Below, piece after piece: positions 35,006 through 43,918 of a stretch of 64,000 bases of DNA (position 1 is its first letter; each line of letters begins with the position of its first letter). Under the pieces are notes generated by a model, which was not told the DNA's origin, ran no database searches, and saw only the letters and a program-made list of their open reading frames with translations. The translations under genes were made by a program, and so were the position numbers. Origin of the DNA: VRUE01 sp035605695 (GTDB taxonomy: Bacteria > Actinomycetota > Thermoleophilia > Solirubrobacterales > 70-9); contig DATNGZ010000072.1 in NCBI GenBank assembly GCA_035605695.1, forward strand, positions 62,001 to 126,000. The letters are read 5' to 3'.

Positions 35006-35533
35006 CTAAAGGATCTGCTTGACGAGGTAGCCGAAGAGAGCGTCGAGCGCGCCGAGGTAGGTGGCGGCGACAGCTACGAAGATGATTGTCACGGCGGTGG
35101 CCTGGACCAAGGTGTCGCGGTCGGGCCACTGGACCTTCTTGAGCTCCGCCCAGCAGGAGGCGAGGAAGCCGATCACGCCACCGCGCTGGCGTTCCGCCGA
35201 AGCCTGCTTCTGCTTCTTGGCGAGCTGCTCGCTCTCGCGGCGCTTCTGCTCGCTGCGCTGGCGCTTCTCGGATTCCTTCAGCGCCTTCGCCTCGGCGCGG
35301 CGCTGAGAGCGGGGAGAGGGCTTGGGTGCGTCGGGCGTTTCCAGCGCCGCCTCGGGGGCGCCGACGGCCATGCCGGCCTCGACCGCTTCGACCTCGGCGA
35401 TCTCGCCGGAGATCGGCACCTGGGTGTCGTGCTGGGAGCGCGACTGGGCGCCGCGCTCTTCGCCGGCGCGCTTGAGTTCCTTTTCTTCGCGAGCTCGACG
35501 CTCGGCCTTGCGCTGTGCGCGCGTCTTCGCCAT
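35006..35533 (-). CDS. secE: preprotein translocase subunit SecE with long cytoplasmic extension
   Basis: The single membrane helix and preceding amphipathic helix lie at the C-terminus (VIGFLASCWAELKKVQWPDR, then TLVQATAVTIIFVAVAATYL). Residues 1-115 are a charged Arg/Glu/Ala-rich extension (QRKAERRAREEKELKRAGEE) with coiled-coil character, much longer than the ~60-aa minimal SecE. It lies downstream of element PE1-C. Confidence 0.93.
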   Translation of the reverse strand: MAKTRAQRKAERRAREEKELKRAGEERGAQSRSQHDTQVPISGEIAEVEAVEAGMAVGAPEAALETPDAPKPSPRSQRRAEAKALKESEKRQRSEQKRRESEQLAKKQKQASAERQRGGVIGFLASCWAELKKVQWPDRDTLVQATAVTIIFVAVAATYLGALDALFGYLVKQIL

Positions 35534-35550
35534 CGGAGCTTTCAGTTCCC

Positions 35551-35705
35551 CCTCTGACGACGTCGGGCCGTAAATGACGGCCCCAGATCGCCGCCATACT
35601 GCGTCCTCGGTCGCCCAAATAGCGCTGCTATTTGGGCTCCCTGCGTCCTTGCCTGGCGGCGCCTGGACCTCGTCATTTCCTGGCCGACCTCGGTCAGAGT
35701 GGTCA
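35551..35705 (-). repeat. palindromic element PE1, copy C (between rpmG and secE)
   Basis: 155 bp beginning immediately after the rpmG TAG. Terminal arms pair over about 30 bp (CTCTGACCGAGGTCGG-type with CTCTGACGACGTCGGG on the other strand). The central perfect 11-bp hairpin is GCCCAAATAGC/GCTATTTGGGC. Its core is nearly identical to copy A but on the opposite strand, so the family occurs in both orientations relative to transcription. Confidence 0.87.
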
Positions 35706-35870
35706 CTAGCGCGTCTCCTTGTGCGCCGTGTGGTGTCCGCACCAGTGGCAAAACTTGCGCAGCTCGATGCGATCCGGCGAGTTTCGCCTGGACTTATTTG
35801 TCTGATAGTTGCGCCGCTTGCAGTCTTCGCAAGCCAGCGTCACCGCAATGCGGACATCTCCGCGAGCCAT
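35706..35870 (-). CDS. rpmG: 50S ribosomal protein L33 (zinc-binding form)
   Basis: 54-aa small protein, MARGDVRIAVTLACEDCKRR onward, with two CXXC pairs (CEDC, CHWC) and the ending HHTAHKETR. First gene of the rpmG-secE-nusG-L11-L1-L10-L12-rpoBC series. The 197 bp upstream (35871-36067) contain no gene and should hold this cluster's promoter and that of the divergent ArsR gene; a GGCGGCGACGGCCGCCGCC palindrome is visible there. Confidence 0.96.
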   Translation of the reverse strand: MARGDVRIAVTLACEDCKRRNYQTNKSRRNSPDRIELRKFCHWCGHHTAHKETR

Positions 35871-36059
35871 GTGTATCCCTCGATTACTTACGCGCCGTTA
35901 CAAGGAAAAACCCCGGGCCGAGGCACGAGGCTGAACCGAAGAATAGCGCTCGGCGAGCGGCGGCGACGGCCGCCGCCGAAGGTCTGCAATACACAGGAGC
36001 TTGAGCGCGAGGCGGTCGCCCTCGGTCCCCAAAATAGCCCGTCGGCGTCTTTGCTATTG

Positions 36060-36075
36060 TTCACCATATGGTTAA
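36060..36075. promoter_or_regulatory. candidate ArsR operator
   Basis: TTCACCATATGGTTAA is a 16-bp palindrome with a single mismatched pair, centred on the ATG of the ArsR-type gene. ArsR-family repressors bind such inverted repeats at their own promoters, so autoregulation is likely. Confidence 0.5.
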
Positions 36076-36379
36076 TGATCCATTCAGAGCACTCTCGCAC
36101 CCGATCCGGCGGGGAATCGTCGAACGCCTCGCTGTCGGTCCGGCGACCGTCGGTGAAGCCAGCCGCGATTTCGGCGTCTCGAAGCCCGCGATCTCCAAGC
36201 ACCTGAAGGTTCTCGAGGAGACGGGCGTCGTCACCCGGGTAATAGAGGGCCGGACGCACCGCCTCTCGCTCGAGCCCAAGGTGCTTGACGAGGCGGCCGA
36301 GTGGATGGATCGCCAGCGCGCCCTCTGGACGCGCATGTTCGATGTCGTCGACGAGTACTTGAAGGAGGAGCAGAAATGA
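36068..36379 (+). CDS. ArsR-family transcriptional regulator
   Basis: 103 aa winged-helix regulator: DPFRALSHPIRRGIVERLA, then the recognition helix VSKPAISKHLKVLEETGVV and wing VIEGRTHRLSL. No metal-binding ELCVCDL-type motif is seen, so it is of the metal-free class commonly paired with AHSA1/SRPBCC genes. It heads a four-gene operon with 4-bp overlaps. Confidence 0.92.
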   Translation: MVNDPFRALSHPIRRGIVERLAVGPATVGEASRDFGVSKPAISKHLKVLEETGVVTRVIEGRTHRLSLEPKVLDEAAEWMDRQRALWTRMFDVVDEYLKEEQK

Positions 36380-37107
36380 AGATGCCGCCGATCGTCTCGC
36401 CTCAGGAGTGGGAGTCCGCCCGCGAGGAGCTGCTGGTCAAAGAGAAGGAGCTGACCCAGGCCCGCGATGCGCTGGCCGCCGAGCGGCGCCGGATGCCGCG
36501 GATGGCCGTGGAGAAGGAGTACCGCTTCGAGGGGCCAAACGGGCCGGCGAGCCTGCTCGACCTTTTCGAGGGGCGCCGCCAGCTGATCCTCTATCGCTTC
36601 TTCTTCGAGCCTGGCGTCGCCGACTGGCCCGAGAGCGGCTGCCGCGGTTGCTCGTTCATGGCTGACGAAGTCGCCAACCTGGCTCACCTGAACGCCCGCG
36701 ACACCACCTTCGCGCACGTTTCCCGGGCGCCCCAGGCCGATATCGAGCGCTACCGCAAACGCATGGGCTGGGAGATGCCCTGGTACACGCTCACCGACGA
36801 TTTCGACGTGGACTTCGGCGTCGACGAATGGCACGGCACCAACGCCTTCTACCGCGACGATGAGGACCGGGTTTTCCGTACCTACTTCGTCGACAAGCGC
36901 GGTGACGAGGCGCTCGGCACCACCTGGTCCTACCTCGACATCACCGCGCTTGGCCGCCAGGAGAAGTGGGAGGACTCGCCGGAGGGTTACCCGCAGACCC
37001 AGGCCTACGTGTGGTGGAACCTCCACGACGAGTACGAGGACGCGAGCGACTTCGAGCACGCCCTCTCGGACGCGACCGCCTCGCAGCGCGGATCGAGCAG
37101 CACGTGA
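36376..37107 (+). CDS. DUF899 thioredoxin-like protein
   Basis: 243 aa from ATG 36376, overlapping the regulator stop (ATGA). The thioredoxin-like fold carries a Cys pair in ESGCRGCSFMADEVANL, and RQLILYRFFFEPGVADWP precedes it as in DUF899. The second half has WYTLTDDFDVDFGVDEWHGT, also typical. Likely a peroxiredoxin-like or redox protein; no substrate is known. Confidence 0.85.
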   Translation: MKMPPIVSPQEWESAREELLVKEKELTQARDALAAERRRMPRMAVEKEYRFEGPNGPASLLDLFEGRRQLILYRFFFEPGVADWPESGCRGCSFMADEVANLAHLNARDTTFAHVSRAPQADIERYRKRMGWEMPWYTLTDDFDVDFGVDEWHGTNAFYRDDEDRVFRTYFVDKRGDEALGTTWSYLDITALGRQEKWEDSPEGYPQTQAYVWWNLHDEYEDASDFEHALSDATASQRGSSST

Positions 37108-37238
37108 TCCCGCTCGCCCACGTCGGCGGGGTGCCGGTGGAGGAGCTGCTGCCCTGGCTGGCCGCTCCCGGCACGGTGGTTGTGGCGCGGGCCTGGCTTG
37201 CCATGCACCTGCGGCACCGAGAGGACCGGGACCGATGA
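37104..37238 (+). CDS. small conserved-looking protein, 44 aa
   Basis: GTG 37104 overlaps the previous stop (GTGA), and the TGA at 37236-37238 overlaps the next ATG (ATGA). The product starts MIPLAHVGGVPVEELLPWLA and has one hydrophobic helix (TVVVARAWLAMHL). The double overlap argues it is a real gene. Short proteins with this start exist in other actinobacteria as far as I recall; function unknown. Confidence 0.7.
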   Translation: MIPLAHVGGVPVEELLPWLAAPGTVVVARAWLAMHLRHREDRDR

Positions 37239-37678
37239 GCGGCGAGACGCTGCGCATCGAGCGCACCTTCCAGGCCCCCGCCCAAACGGTCTTCGACGCC
37301 TGGACCAGCGAGGAGGTACTGCGCCGCTGGTTCCACGCCGAGCACGACTGGGAGACCCCCGAGGCCAAGGTCGACCTGCGCCTCGGCGGCGCCGTGCGCG
37401 TGGTCATGCGCGACCCGCACAGGGACGCGCGGCACGGGGGCGGCGGCCACTACACAGAGATCGATCCCCCGACCCGCCTGGTCTTTACCTGGACCTGGGA
37501 CAACGACGATGAGGAGCGGGAGACGCTGATCGAGATCGACTTCGAGGAGGCCGACGGCGTCACCAGGGTGCGCTTCACCCACAGCGGCCTCCGGGACGAT
37601 GAGTCGGTCCGCTCCCACGAAAAAGGCTGGACCAACTGCTTCGACAATCTCGAGCGCACCCTGAAGGCGAGTGCCTGA
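37235..37678 (+). CDS. AHSA1/SRPBCC domain protein
   Basis: 147 aa START-like fold: RIERTFQAPAQTVFDAWTSE, WFHAEHDWETPEAKVDLRLG, and the C-terminal RFTHSGLRDDESVRSHEKGW then NCFDNLERTL. These small ligand-binding or chaperone-like proteins are frequently encoded next to ArsR repressors. Last gene of the operon; it converges with a sulfotransferase gene 30 bp away. Confidence 0.9.
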   Translation: MSGETLRIERTFQAPAQTVFDAWTSEEVLRRWFHAEHDWETPEAKVDLRLGGAVRVVMRDPHRDARHGGGGHYTEIDPPTRLVFTWTWDNDDEERETLIEIDFEEADGVTRVRFTHSGLRDDESVRSHEKGWTNCFDNLERTLKASA

Positions 37679-37708
37679 CGAGCAACGCAATGCGCCCGGC
37701 CACGAGGC

Positions 37709-38599
37709 TCAGGCATACCCTGCGGCCCGCACCGCGTCGCGCATTCCCAGCCGATCGTAAGCCTCCTCCCAGCGCGGGTCCTGTGGCGCCACAAGCGTCT
37801 GGTGAGATTGCACCGCCAGGGCGGCAAAGCGCTCGACCGCTGGCGGCAGCGGACGCTCGAGGAAAGCGTAGAGCTGCCGCATCGTCGCGACCGGATGCTC
37901 CCGCAGATCCTCGTTGCGGACCATGGTCCAGCGCTCGTCGTACGCCTTCAATGCGCCCCGGCGGGTCTCTTCGAAGGTGTGACGCCAGATCAGCAGGATG
38001 CGCTCGAAGTCACGTGGCGGAGAGGAGAGCCGGGCCTCGCCAAGCAGGTGCTCACTGAACTCGTAGCTCGACCACTGGCTCCAGTCGCTGGTGCGCTCGA
38101 GGAAGCGGTCGGGATCCGCGAGCTCCTCGCGGCGGCGATGGTGCTTGCCAAAGAGGTAGGAGACCGCTACCGCCCGCGGATCGCGCACCACGTGGACCAG
38201 CCGCGAGTCGGGAGCGATCTCCGCGAGCGCCGGGATCTTGCATGACATGCGCGTGAACTTCAGGGCCACCGCCTCGTCCTGCCCGATCAGGAAGCGCAAG
38301 TACTCGCGGAGCAGCTCGGGCAGCTCGGGCTCGAACTCGAGTCGCCAGTCGCGCGGAGCCCCATAGTTGAGCAGCGAGACGTCCTCGAGCTCGGGGTGAC
38401 GCGCGGCGAAGGCCTCGCGCAGACGCCGAACCTCGGCGAAGAGATCGACGTCGCGCACGCCGCTGCCGCCGCCGACAGCCGGGCGTCCGGCCGCCAGCGG
38501 CTCGTAGAAGCACGTCAACGACGGATCCTCGTAGAGCAGGTCGTAGAGGATCGTCGTGCCTGAGCGGCGCATACCCTGGATGAACACCGGGGCGGTCAT
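37709..38599 (-). CDS. sulfotransferase family protein (ST1)
   Basis: 296 aa PAPS-dependent sulfotransferase fold. The 5'-phosphosulfate loop is GMRRSGTTILYDLL (residues 9-22) and the 3'-phosphate motif is VHVVRDPRAVAVSYLFG. It overlaps the upstream glycosyltransferase stop by 4 bp (ATGA), so the two are cotranscribed and probably act on the same glycan. Acceptor unknown. Confidence 0.88.
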   Translation of the reverse strand: MTAPVFIQGMRRSGTTILYDLLYEDPSLTCFYEPLAAGRPAVGGGSGVRDVDLFAEVRRLREAFAARHPELEDVSLLNYGAPRDWRLEFEPELPELLREYLRFLIGQDEAVALKFTRMSCKIPALAEIAPDSRLVHVVRDPRAVAVSYLFGKHHRRREELADPDRFLERTSDWSQWSSYEFSEHLLGEARLSSPPRDFERILLIWRHTFEETRRGALKAYDERWTMVRNEDLREHPVATMRQLYAFLERPLPPAVERFAALAVQSHQTLVAPQDPRWEEAYDRLGMRDAVRAAGYA

Positions 38600-39678
38600 G
38601 GCGCGGCTCCGACCAGGTCGCCGATGGCAGCGACCGTTCGCCCCCAGCTCAGCCGCTCCCGACTGGCCCGGCGCGCGCCCCTGCTCAGCCGCTCCCGCGT
38701 CGTGGCGTCGGCGAGCCGGCGGATGGCGCCGGTCAGCGCGGCGGGGTCGGGATCGAACGCCGGGACGCCGGAGAACGCCGGCTCGACGGCCAGGGACTCG
38801 ATCAGCAGGCCGTTGTCCTCGTGGCGGACGACCTCGTCCATCGGCGGGCGATCGTTGGTGATGATCGGCAGACCGAGCGCCGTCGCCTCGTAGAGGTGCA
38901 AACCCAGACCCTCCCAGCGGCTGGGCGCGAGGCAGACGTCAGCCGAGGCCATCAGCTCGCGGTGCTGGTGTGTCGGCAGGTCGCCCTCGACGACCTGCAC
39001 CCGCGGCGTCCGCCGCGCGAGCTCGAGCTCCGCCTCGCTCTCCCCGCGCGCACCTTGGATCTTGACGACGAGCCGCAGCCGTGGATCGCTCACGCGCGCG
39101 AATGCGGTGACCACCTCGCGCAGCGGCTTGCGGCGCGACAGGTAGCCGCCCGGGAAGAAGTACGTGACGACGCCAGCGTCGCGCTCGGCCGACACCGGCA
39201 GCAGCTCGGGGTGGCAGCCCCAGGGCACAAACGGCGAGTCGATCCCCAGCGCGCGGTAGCGGTCGCGCTCGCAGCGCGTCAGCGAGTAGACGACGTCGTA
39301 GGCGCGCAAGGCGCCGGGCACATGCTCTTGCCGAAACGCCTCCCAGACGAAGCGGCCGATCGTCCGCACCCCGCTTGCACGCAACAGCTCGATCTCGTCG
39401 AACTGGTAGTTCTGGTCGAGCAGGACGGTGTCGAGCTCGAACTCCCGCGCCCACTGCAGGTACTCGTCGGCCGGGATCAGAAAGCGCGACGCGCTGGAAA
39501 CTCGCGGCTGGTCCCAGACGTCGTGTCGCTCGATGTACTCGGGACGTTGAAAGCTCGCCTTGGTGGGCCGCGCAAGCACGGCGGTCTCGTGACCCAGATC
39601 GTCGAGGATTCCGCGCAGCTGGCGCCCGACCGTCGCCTGACCGCGGTTGAACCAGTAGCTGACGACCCCGATGCGCAC
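38596..39678 (-). CDS. glycosyltransferase, GT-B (family 4-like)
   Basis: 360 aa from GTG 39678 (VRIGVVSYWFNRGQATVGRQ). The C-terminal domain has ADVCLAPSRWEGLGLHLYEA then TALGLPIITNDRPPMDEVV, the nucleotide-sugar binding EX7E region of GT4 enzymes. It starts 34 bp from the divergent sulfotransferase ST2 and is coupled to ST1. No signal or membrane segment, so it acts on the cytosolic side. Confidence 0.85.
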   Translation of the reverse strand: MRIGVVSYWFNRGQATVGRQLRGILDDLGHETAVLARPTKASFQRPEYIERHDVWDQPRVSSASRFLIPADEYLQWAREFELDTVLLDQNYQFDEIELLRASGVRTIGRFVWEAFRQEHVPGALRAYDVVYSLTRCERDRYRALGIDSPFVPWGCHPELLPVSAERDAGVVTYFFPGGYLSRRKPLREVVTAFARVSDPRLRLVVKIQGARGESEAELELARRTPRVQVVEGDLPTHQHRELMASADVCLAPSRWEGLGLHLYEATALGLPIITNDRPPMDEVVRHEDNGLLIESLAVEPAFSGVPAFDPDPAALTGAIRRLADATTRERLSRGARRASRERLSWGRTVAAIGDLVGAAP

Positions 39679-39712
39679 CCAAACGCTCCGCGATGGCAGA
39701 CTACTAGGGGTG

Positions 39713-40609
39713 ATGCGCGATCCGGCAGCAGCCGGGGACCCAGAGCCCGGCGCGGTGGCTGCCGAGCAGATAGCGGGGCTCGAGGAGCGAATCGCCGCCG
39801 AGGGCCGCGAGCTGCGCCGCCGAGCCGGCAGCGCGTGCTCGGCCGGCCCGCAGGGCTTGCCGTACCTCTTCATCGCCGGCTGCCCGCGATCGGGCACGAC
39901 GGCACTGACGACGTTCCTCAACTGCGACGACCGGCTGTTGCTGGGCCAGGAGCGCTTCAGGCGCATCCGCGAGTGGGTCGAGCCCTTCCACTTCACCGAG
40001 GAGGTGTTCTTCAACCCCACCTCGCACGAGACCTCGTGGGCGATGCCGTGGCGCGCGGAGACGGTCTGGCCGGGCACGTTCGTCGAGTATCAGGAGCTGC
40101 GCGCACGCTGGCGCAGCGGCAGCGTGCGGATCATCGGCGACAAGGCGCCGTACTACGTGCGCAATCTCGAGCGGCTCGACCGAGAGTTCCCACGGGCACG
40201 GTTCGCGATCCTCGTGCGCGACTTGGACGAGGTCGCGCGATCCTATGACCGGCGAGCCGCCAACCCGGACGATCACTGGCCCACGGAGAACGACCATCGC
40301 CTCGCCGCGCACGACTGGAACGACTCGCTCGCCCACGCCCGGGCGTTTGCCGAGCGGAAGTCAGCGCGTCTGCTCGTGATCGCGCACGAGCGCTTCTTCT
40401 TCGGCGAACCTGGCGAGCTCGAGCGGCTCTATGCGTTCCTCGAGCTCGACCTGTCCGCCGCGGTCCGCGAGCGCTACGCGGCGATCGTCGCCGACGCGCG
40501 ACGACGCCGGGACACGTGGGAGCCGTTGGCGGCGCCAGTCGCCAGCAAGATCGACGCGGCCCGCGACCGTGAGCTCGAGGCGTGGGCGAAGCAGGCGGCG
40601 CTCAGCTGA
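39713..40609 (+). CDS. sulfotransferase family protein (ST2)
   Basis: 298 aa; ATG 39713 has GGGG just upstream, and an adjacent GTG is possible. 5'-PSB loop YLFIAGCPRSGTTALTTFLN, 3'-PB segment RFAILVRDLDEVARSYDRR. The first 45 residues are a charged helix. The acceptor is unknown. Its 3' end overlaps the convergent ST3 by 8 bp. Confidence 0.87.
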   Translation: MRDPAAAGDPEPGAVAAEQIAGLEERIAAEGRELRRRAGSACSAGPQGLPYLFIAGCPRSGTTALTTFLNCDDRLLLGQERFRRIREWVEPFHFTEEVFFNPTSHETSWAMPWRAETVWPGTFVEYQELRARWRSGSVRIIGDKAPYYVRNLERLDREFPRARFAILVRDLDEVARSYDRRAANPDDHWPTENDHRLAAHDWNDSLAHARAFAERKSARLLVIAHERFFFGEPGELERLYAFLELDLSAAVRERYAAIVADARRRRDTWEPLAAPVASKIDAARDRELEAWAKQAALS

Positions 40610-41381
40610 CGAGCGCGCTCGCCGCGTGCCACAGGCCCAGGTCGAGCTCGGGGTAGGCGCCCGCGAGCAGGCTCAGGTCGTCGGCGAGCGTCCCCCGCAG
40701 CGCCGCCTCAACCGCTGGCGACAGCGACACCGCCGCGCCGGGAGGCGCGGCGTTGACGCGTGTCCGCAGCGCCGCGGGGTCGGGAGCGAACGGGGCGAGG
40801 CCAACGAACTCGTAAGTGCGTGCGAGTTCCCGCTCCGGCGCCAGTACGCAGCGCTCGTGCTGGAGCACGAGGATCTGATCCCGCTCGAAGTGGCGCGTCA
40901 GCCGCGCGAGCTGTTCGTGGTAGCGGCTGCGGGCGACGTGCACCGCGGGAGCCAGCGGATCGACCTCGCGCCCACGCCGGCGCATGCTCTCCCGATGGGC
41001 GGCCATGCCCGAGTGAAAGCGCTCGACCGGGTCGCGCAGCATCACCAGCAGCCGCGCCTGCGGAGCGCAGGCTTGCAGGCAGGCGGGTGTCCAGAAGTCG
41101 AACATGTAACGCGGCGTCCACTCCCCGCTGAGCGCTCCCGGACGCCGCGGAAAGTATCTGGCATAGCGCTCCGGCTCATCGGTGGCAAGCCCCTCGTCCA
41201 GACAGCGATCGAAGAAATGCAGCTCCTTCGGCGCCTCGGGAACACGGCAGAACTCGGGATGGGCGGCGAGCAGTCCGTACCACCACGTCGTCGATGAGCG
41301 CTGGGCGCCGACGCCGACGACGTCCGGCGGGGCGATGTGCCAGCCGTCAGGACAGTTCGGTGGGGATGGTGGCATTCTCAT
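40602..41381 (-). CDS. sulfotransferase family protein (ST3)
   Basis: 259 aa; the phosphosulfate loop is the variant GVGAQRSSTTWWYGLL and the 3'-phosphate motif LLVMLRDPVERFHSGMAAHR. KELHFFD after the loop is typical of the heparan-sulfate-type sulfotransferase superfamily, where a Lys/His pair assists catalysis. The start region is Pro-rich (MRMPPSPPNCPDG), and ATG 41381 is the only clear choice. Confidence 0.87.
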   Translation of the reverse strand: MRMPPSPPNCPDGWHIAPPDVVGVGAQRSSTTWWYGLLAAHPEFCRVPEAPKELHFFDRCLDEGLATDEPERYARYFPRRPGALSGEWTPRYMFDFWTPACLQACAPQARLLVMLRDPVERFHSGMAAHRESMRRRGREVDPLAPAVHVARSRYHEQLARLTRHFERDQILVLQHERCVLAPERELARTYEFVGLAPFAPDPAALRTRVNAAPPGAAVSLSPAVEAALRGTLADDLSLLAGAYPELDLGLWHAASALVS

Positions 41382-41427
41382 CGCGGATGCCTGCTCGGCC
41401 GCGGACCATCATCCCCGAAGCAACGGC

Positions 41428-42207
41428 GTGAGGCCGCTCGTCTTGATCGCCGCCGTCCGACGCACGGGCTCGACGCTGCTGGCCGAGCTGCTGACCGAGC
41501 TGCCCCGCGCCTTCGTCTTTCGCGAGCCAAAGCTGTTTCGCGGACGCGTCGCGCTCAAGCCGGATGACCTGGAACGGCTGTGGACGCAGGCAGCCGTGAG
41601 CCTGCACGCGGCGCCCGCAGACCAGCGACGCGAGGACCCGGTGCAAGCGGCGCTGCGCTTTCGCGCGCAGGTCATCGACCCGGTCGCGCGAGTCGTCGAG
41701 CAGGTCGGGATCAAGGAGATCCGCTACGGCAAGCGCTGGCAGGACGTCCTCGACGTGCTCGCCGGTGGGCGGCCGCTGCGGGTGGTCGCGCTCGGTCGCG
41801 ACCCCCGCGACATGTACCTGTCGCTCGCCTATCGCGCGCGCGAACGGCGGCTGCCCCTGATCGGTGACTTCGGTCCCGCGGCTGTGGCCGCCGACATCGA
41901 GCGCGAGTTTCGCGTCCAACGCGAGCTGATCCAGGCGACGGGCGCGCTGGCCGTGCGCTACGAGGATCTCTGCAGCGATCCTCGGGTCGTGCCGGAGATC
42001 CGGCGCTTCGTCGACTCGCCGCTGCAGGGAACGGGCGCGATCGGGACGCTCAAGCCCGCGGAGCATGCACTGCATGGAGGCGTCGTCACCGACCGGCGGG
42101 TGGAGCGCTGGCGCAGCGAGCCTGACGCCGGACTGCTCGCCCAGGCCGAGGAGACCGGGCGCCTGCTCAACAGTTACCGCCGCTTCTGGGGGTACGACGG
42201 CGCGTGA
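41428..42207 (+). CDS. sulfotransferase family protein (ST4), tandem paralog
   Basis: 259 aa from GTG 41428. PSB loop LIAAVRRTGSTLLAELLTEL, then FVFREPKLFRGRV; 3'-PB segment VVALGRDPRDMYLSLAYRAR. It is a close paralog of the next gene: long blocks such as AFVFREP, VVALGRDPRD and RYEDLC are shared and the DNA is visibly similar. It overlaps that gene by 4 bp (GTGA), indicating a recent tandem duplication. Confidence 0.86.
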   Translation: MRPLVLIAAVRRTGSTLLAELLTELPRAFVFREPKLFRGRVALKPDDLERLWTQAAVSLHAAPADQRREDPVQAALRFRAQVIDPVARVVEQVGIKEIRYGKRWQDVLDVLAGGRPLRVVALGRDPRDMYLSLAYRARERRLPLIGDFGPAAVAADIEREFRVQRELIQATGALAVRYEDLCSDPRVVPEIRRFVDSPLQGTGAIGTLKPAEHALHGGVVTDRRVERWRSEPDAGLLAQAEETGRLLNSYRRFWGYDGA

Positions 42208-42986
42208 CCCGGCCGCTGGTGTTGATCGCCGCGATGCAGCGCACCGGGTCGACGCTCGTCTCCGAGCTGCTGACCGAGCTGCCCCGCGCCTTCGTCTTCC
42301 GTGAGCCGCGTGTCTTCAGCGGTCGCGTGGACCTGAAGCCGGCCGATCTCGAGCGCTTGGGCAGGGTCCCGGGAGCCGAGCTCGGCATGACCGCGGGGCG
42401 AGGACCGGCCGCCGATCCCGTCGAGGCCGCGCGCTGGTTCGCCGCCGATGTGTACCGGCCGCTCTCGCGTCAGCTCGAGCAGATCGGCCTCAAGGAAATC
42501 CGCTACGGAACGCGCTGGCGGGAGGTGCTCGAGCTGTTGGGCGAGCTGGCGCCGTTGCGGGTGGTCGCGCTCGGTCGCGACCCCCGCGACATCTACCTCT
42601 CGCTCGCCGAGAGGTCGCGCGTGCGCCGGGTGCGACTTCCCGGTCCCTTCGGCCCGGCGTCGGTCGCGCTCGCCATCGAGCGCGAGTTCGCGGCGCAGCG
42701 TGAGCTGATCGCGGCCACCGGCGCGCTGACGGTGCGCTACGAAGACCTCTGCGGCGATCCGGACGTGCGCGCGGAGATCCGGCGCTTCGTCGACTCGCCG
42801 GTGGCGGGCGCCGGCGCCGTCGGAGTGTTCAAGCAATCGAACCGAGAGGTCCATGGCCACCGGGTCACGACGAGGCGCGTGCGGCGTTGGCGCGAGGAGC
42901 CGGATGCCTCCCTCCGGGCCGGGGCCGCCGAAACGCGGGCGCGGCTCCCAGAGTACTGCCGCTACTGGGGGTTCCCGGAGCCGTGA
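42204..42986 (+). CDS. sulfotransferase family protein (ST5), tandem paralog
   Basis: 260 aa; PSB loop LIAAMQRTGSTLVSELLTEL, 3'-PB VVALGRDPRDIYLSLAERSR, C-terminal QSNREVHGHRVTTRRVRRWR. Tandem duplicate of ST4, differing most in the segment after LERL and near the C-terminus, which may change the acceptor. It overlaps the following glycosyltransferase by 4 bp (GTGA). Confidence 0.86.
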   Translation: MTRPLVLIAAMQRTGSTLVSELLTELPRAFVFREPRVFSGRVDLKPADLERLGRVPGAELGMTAGRGPAADPVEAARWFAADVYRPLSRQLEQIGLKEIRYGTRWREVLELLGELAPLRVVALGRDPRDIYLSLAERSRVRRVRLPGPFGPASVALAIEREFAAQRELIAATGALTVRYEDLCGDPDVRAEIRRFVDSPVAGAGAVGVFKQSNREVHGHRVTTRRVRRWREEPDASLRAGAAETRARLPEYCRYWGFPEP

Positions 42987-43918
42987 GCGAGCAGCTGCTG
43001 TTCGTCGCCCGCATCGGGCCGGGGCGCCTCGAGTCCCAGGCCCTGTTGCTCTGCCGGTCGATTCGCCGCTTCGCCGGCAGCCACCGCGACGCGCGCATCG
43101 TCCTCCTGCAGGCGCGAGATGAGGACGAGCTGCGGCTCGACACCAGACGGGTCCTGAGCGAGATCGGCGTCGAGCTGCGGCGTGAGCGCCTAAACGAGGC
43201 CTTCCCCGGCCTCCCGACCGCGAACAAGACCTTCGCGGCCGCCTGGGCGGAGCGCAACGGCGTCGAGGACGTCATTGTCTTCGTCGACAGCGACACCTTC
43301 TTCGTCCAGGAGCCTCTCGCCCTGCAACTGCCCGATTCGGTCGCCGCGGTGCGACCGGTCAACGCCAAGAACATCGGCTCGGCCGGCCCCGACGATCCGC
43401 ACGCCGAGTTCTGGACCCGGGTGCACAAGCGTTTCGGAACCACGCCACCGCCCTTGGTCCGCACGACGGTGACCGACGAGGAGATTCACGGCTACTGGAA
43501 TTCCGGCCTGGTCGCCACCCGACGCGATGCCGGGTTGATGAACCGCTGGTGCGAGATCACCGAGGTGCTCCTGCGGGAGCGTTTCGTCCCCGCAAACGGG
43601 GCCTTGAACCAGCTCGATCAAGTGGCCCTGGCGGTCGCGCTCGCGGGAACCGATGTCGAGGTGCTCGATGCGAGTTACAACTACCCGCTGCCGCTGCGCG
43701 AGCGCCTGCCGGCACCCTCGGCGACCGCCAATCTGGAGGAGCTCGTGCACGTCCACTACTTCCGCTCGCTCCACCTCCCCGGATTCCTGGAGACGCTCGC
43801 GCCGCCGCTGGATCTCAGCAGCCCGATAGCCGGCTGGCTGCGTGAGCACCTGCCGCTGGCGCCCACCGAGTTCGGCTCCGAGGCCCGTCAGGTCTACCGC
43901 TCGGCCACCTCGAGCTGA
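42983..43918 (+). CDS. nucleotide-diphospho-sugar glycosyltransferase (GT-A fold)
   Basis: 311 aa from GTG 42983. The metal-binding DXD is in VIVFVDSDTFFVQEP (DSD), followed by YWNSGLVATRRDAGLMNRW and the acceptor-side LNQLDQVALAVALAG. The C-terminal VHVHYFRSLHLPGFLE contains histidines that may complete the metal site. It is coupled to ST4-ST5, so sulfation and glycosylation of a common product are likely. Confidence 0.8.
   Translation: MSEQLLFVARIGPGRLESQALLLCRSIRRFAGSHRDARIVLLQARDEDELRLDTRRVLSEIGVELRRERLNEAFPGLPTANKTFAAAWAERNGVEDVIVFVDSDTFFVQEPLALQLPDSVAAVRPVNAKNIGSAGPDDPHAEFWTRVHKRFGTTPPPLVRTTVTDEEIHGYWNSGLVATRRDAGLMNRWCEITEVLLRERFVPANGALNQLDQVALAVALAGTDVEVLDASYNYPLPLRERLPAPSATANLEELVHVHYFRSLHLPGFLETLAPPLDLSSPIAGWLREHLPLAPTEFGSEARQVYRSATSS

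Noticed and set aside
35542..35751. Protein-like frame in PE1-C, with a similar peptide readable in PE1-A
   Set aside because: The peptide similarity follows from DNA similarity of the repeat; the frame is not preserved in copy B and has no start signal of its own.
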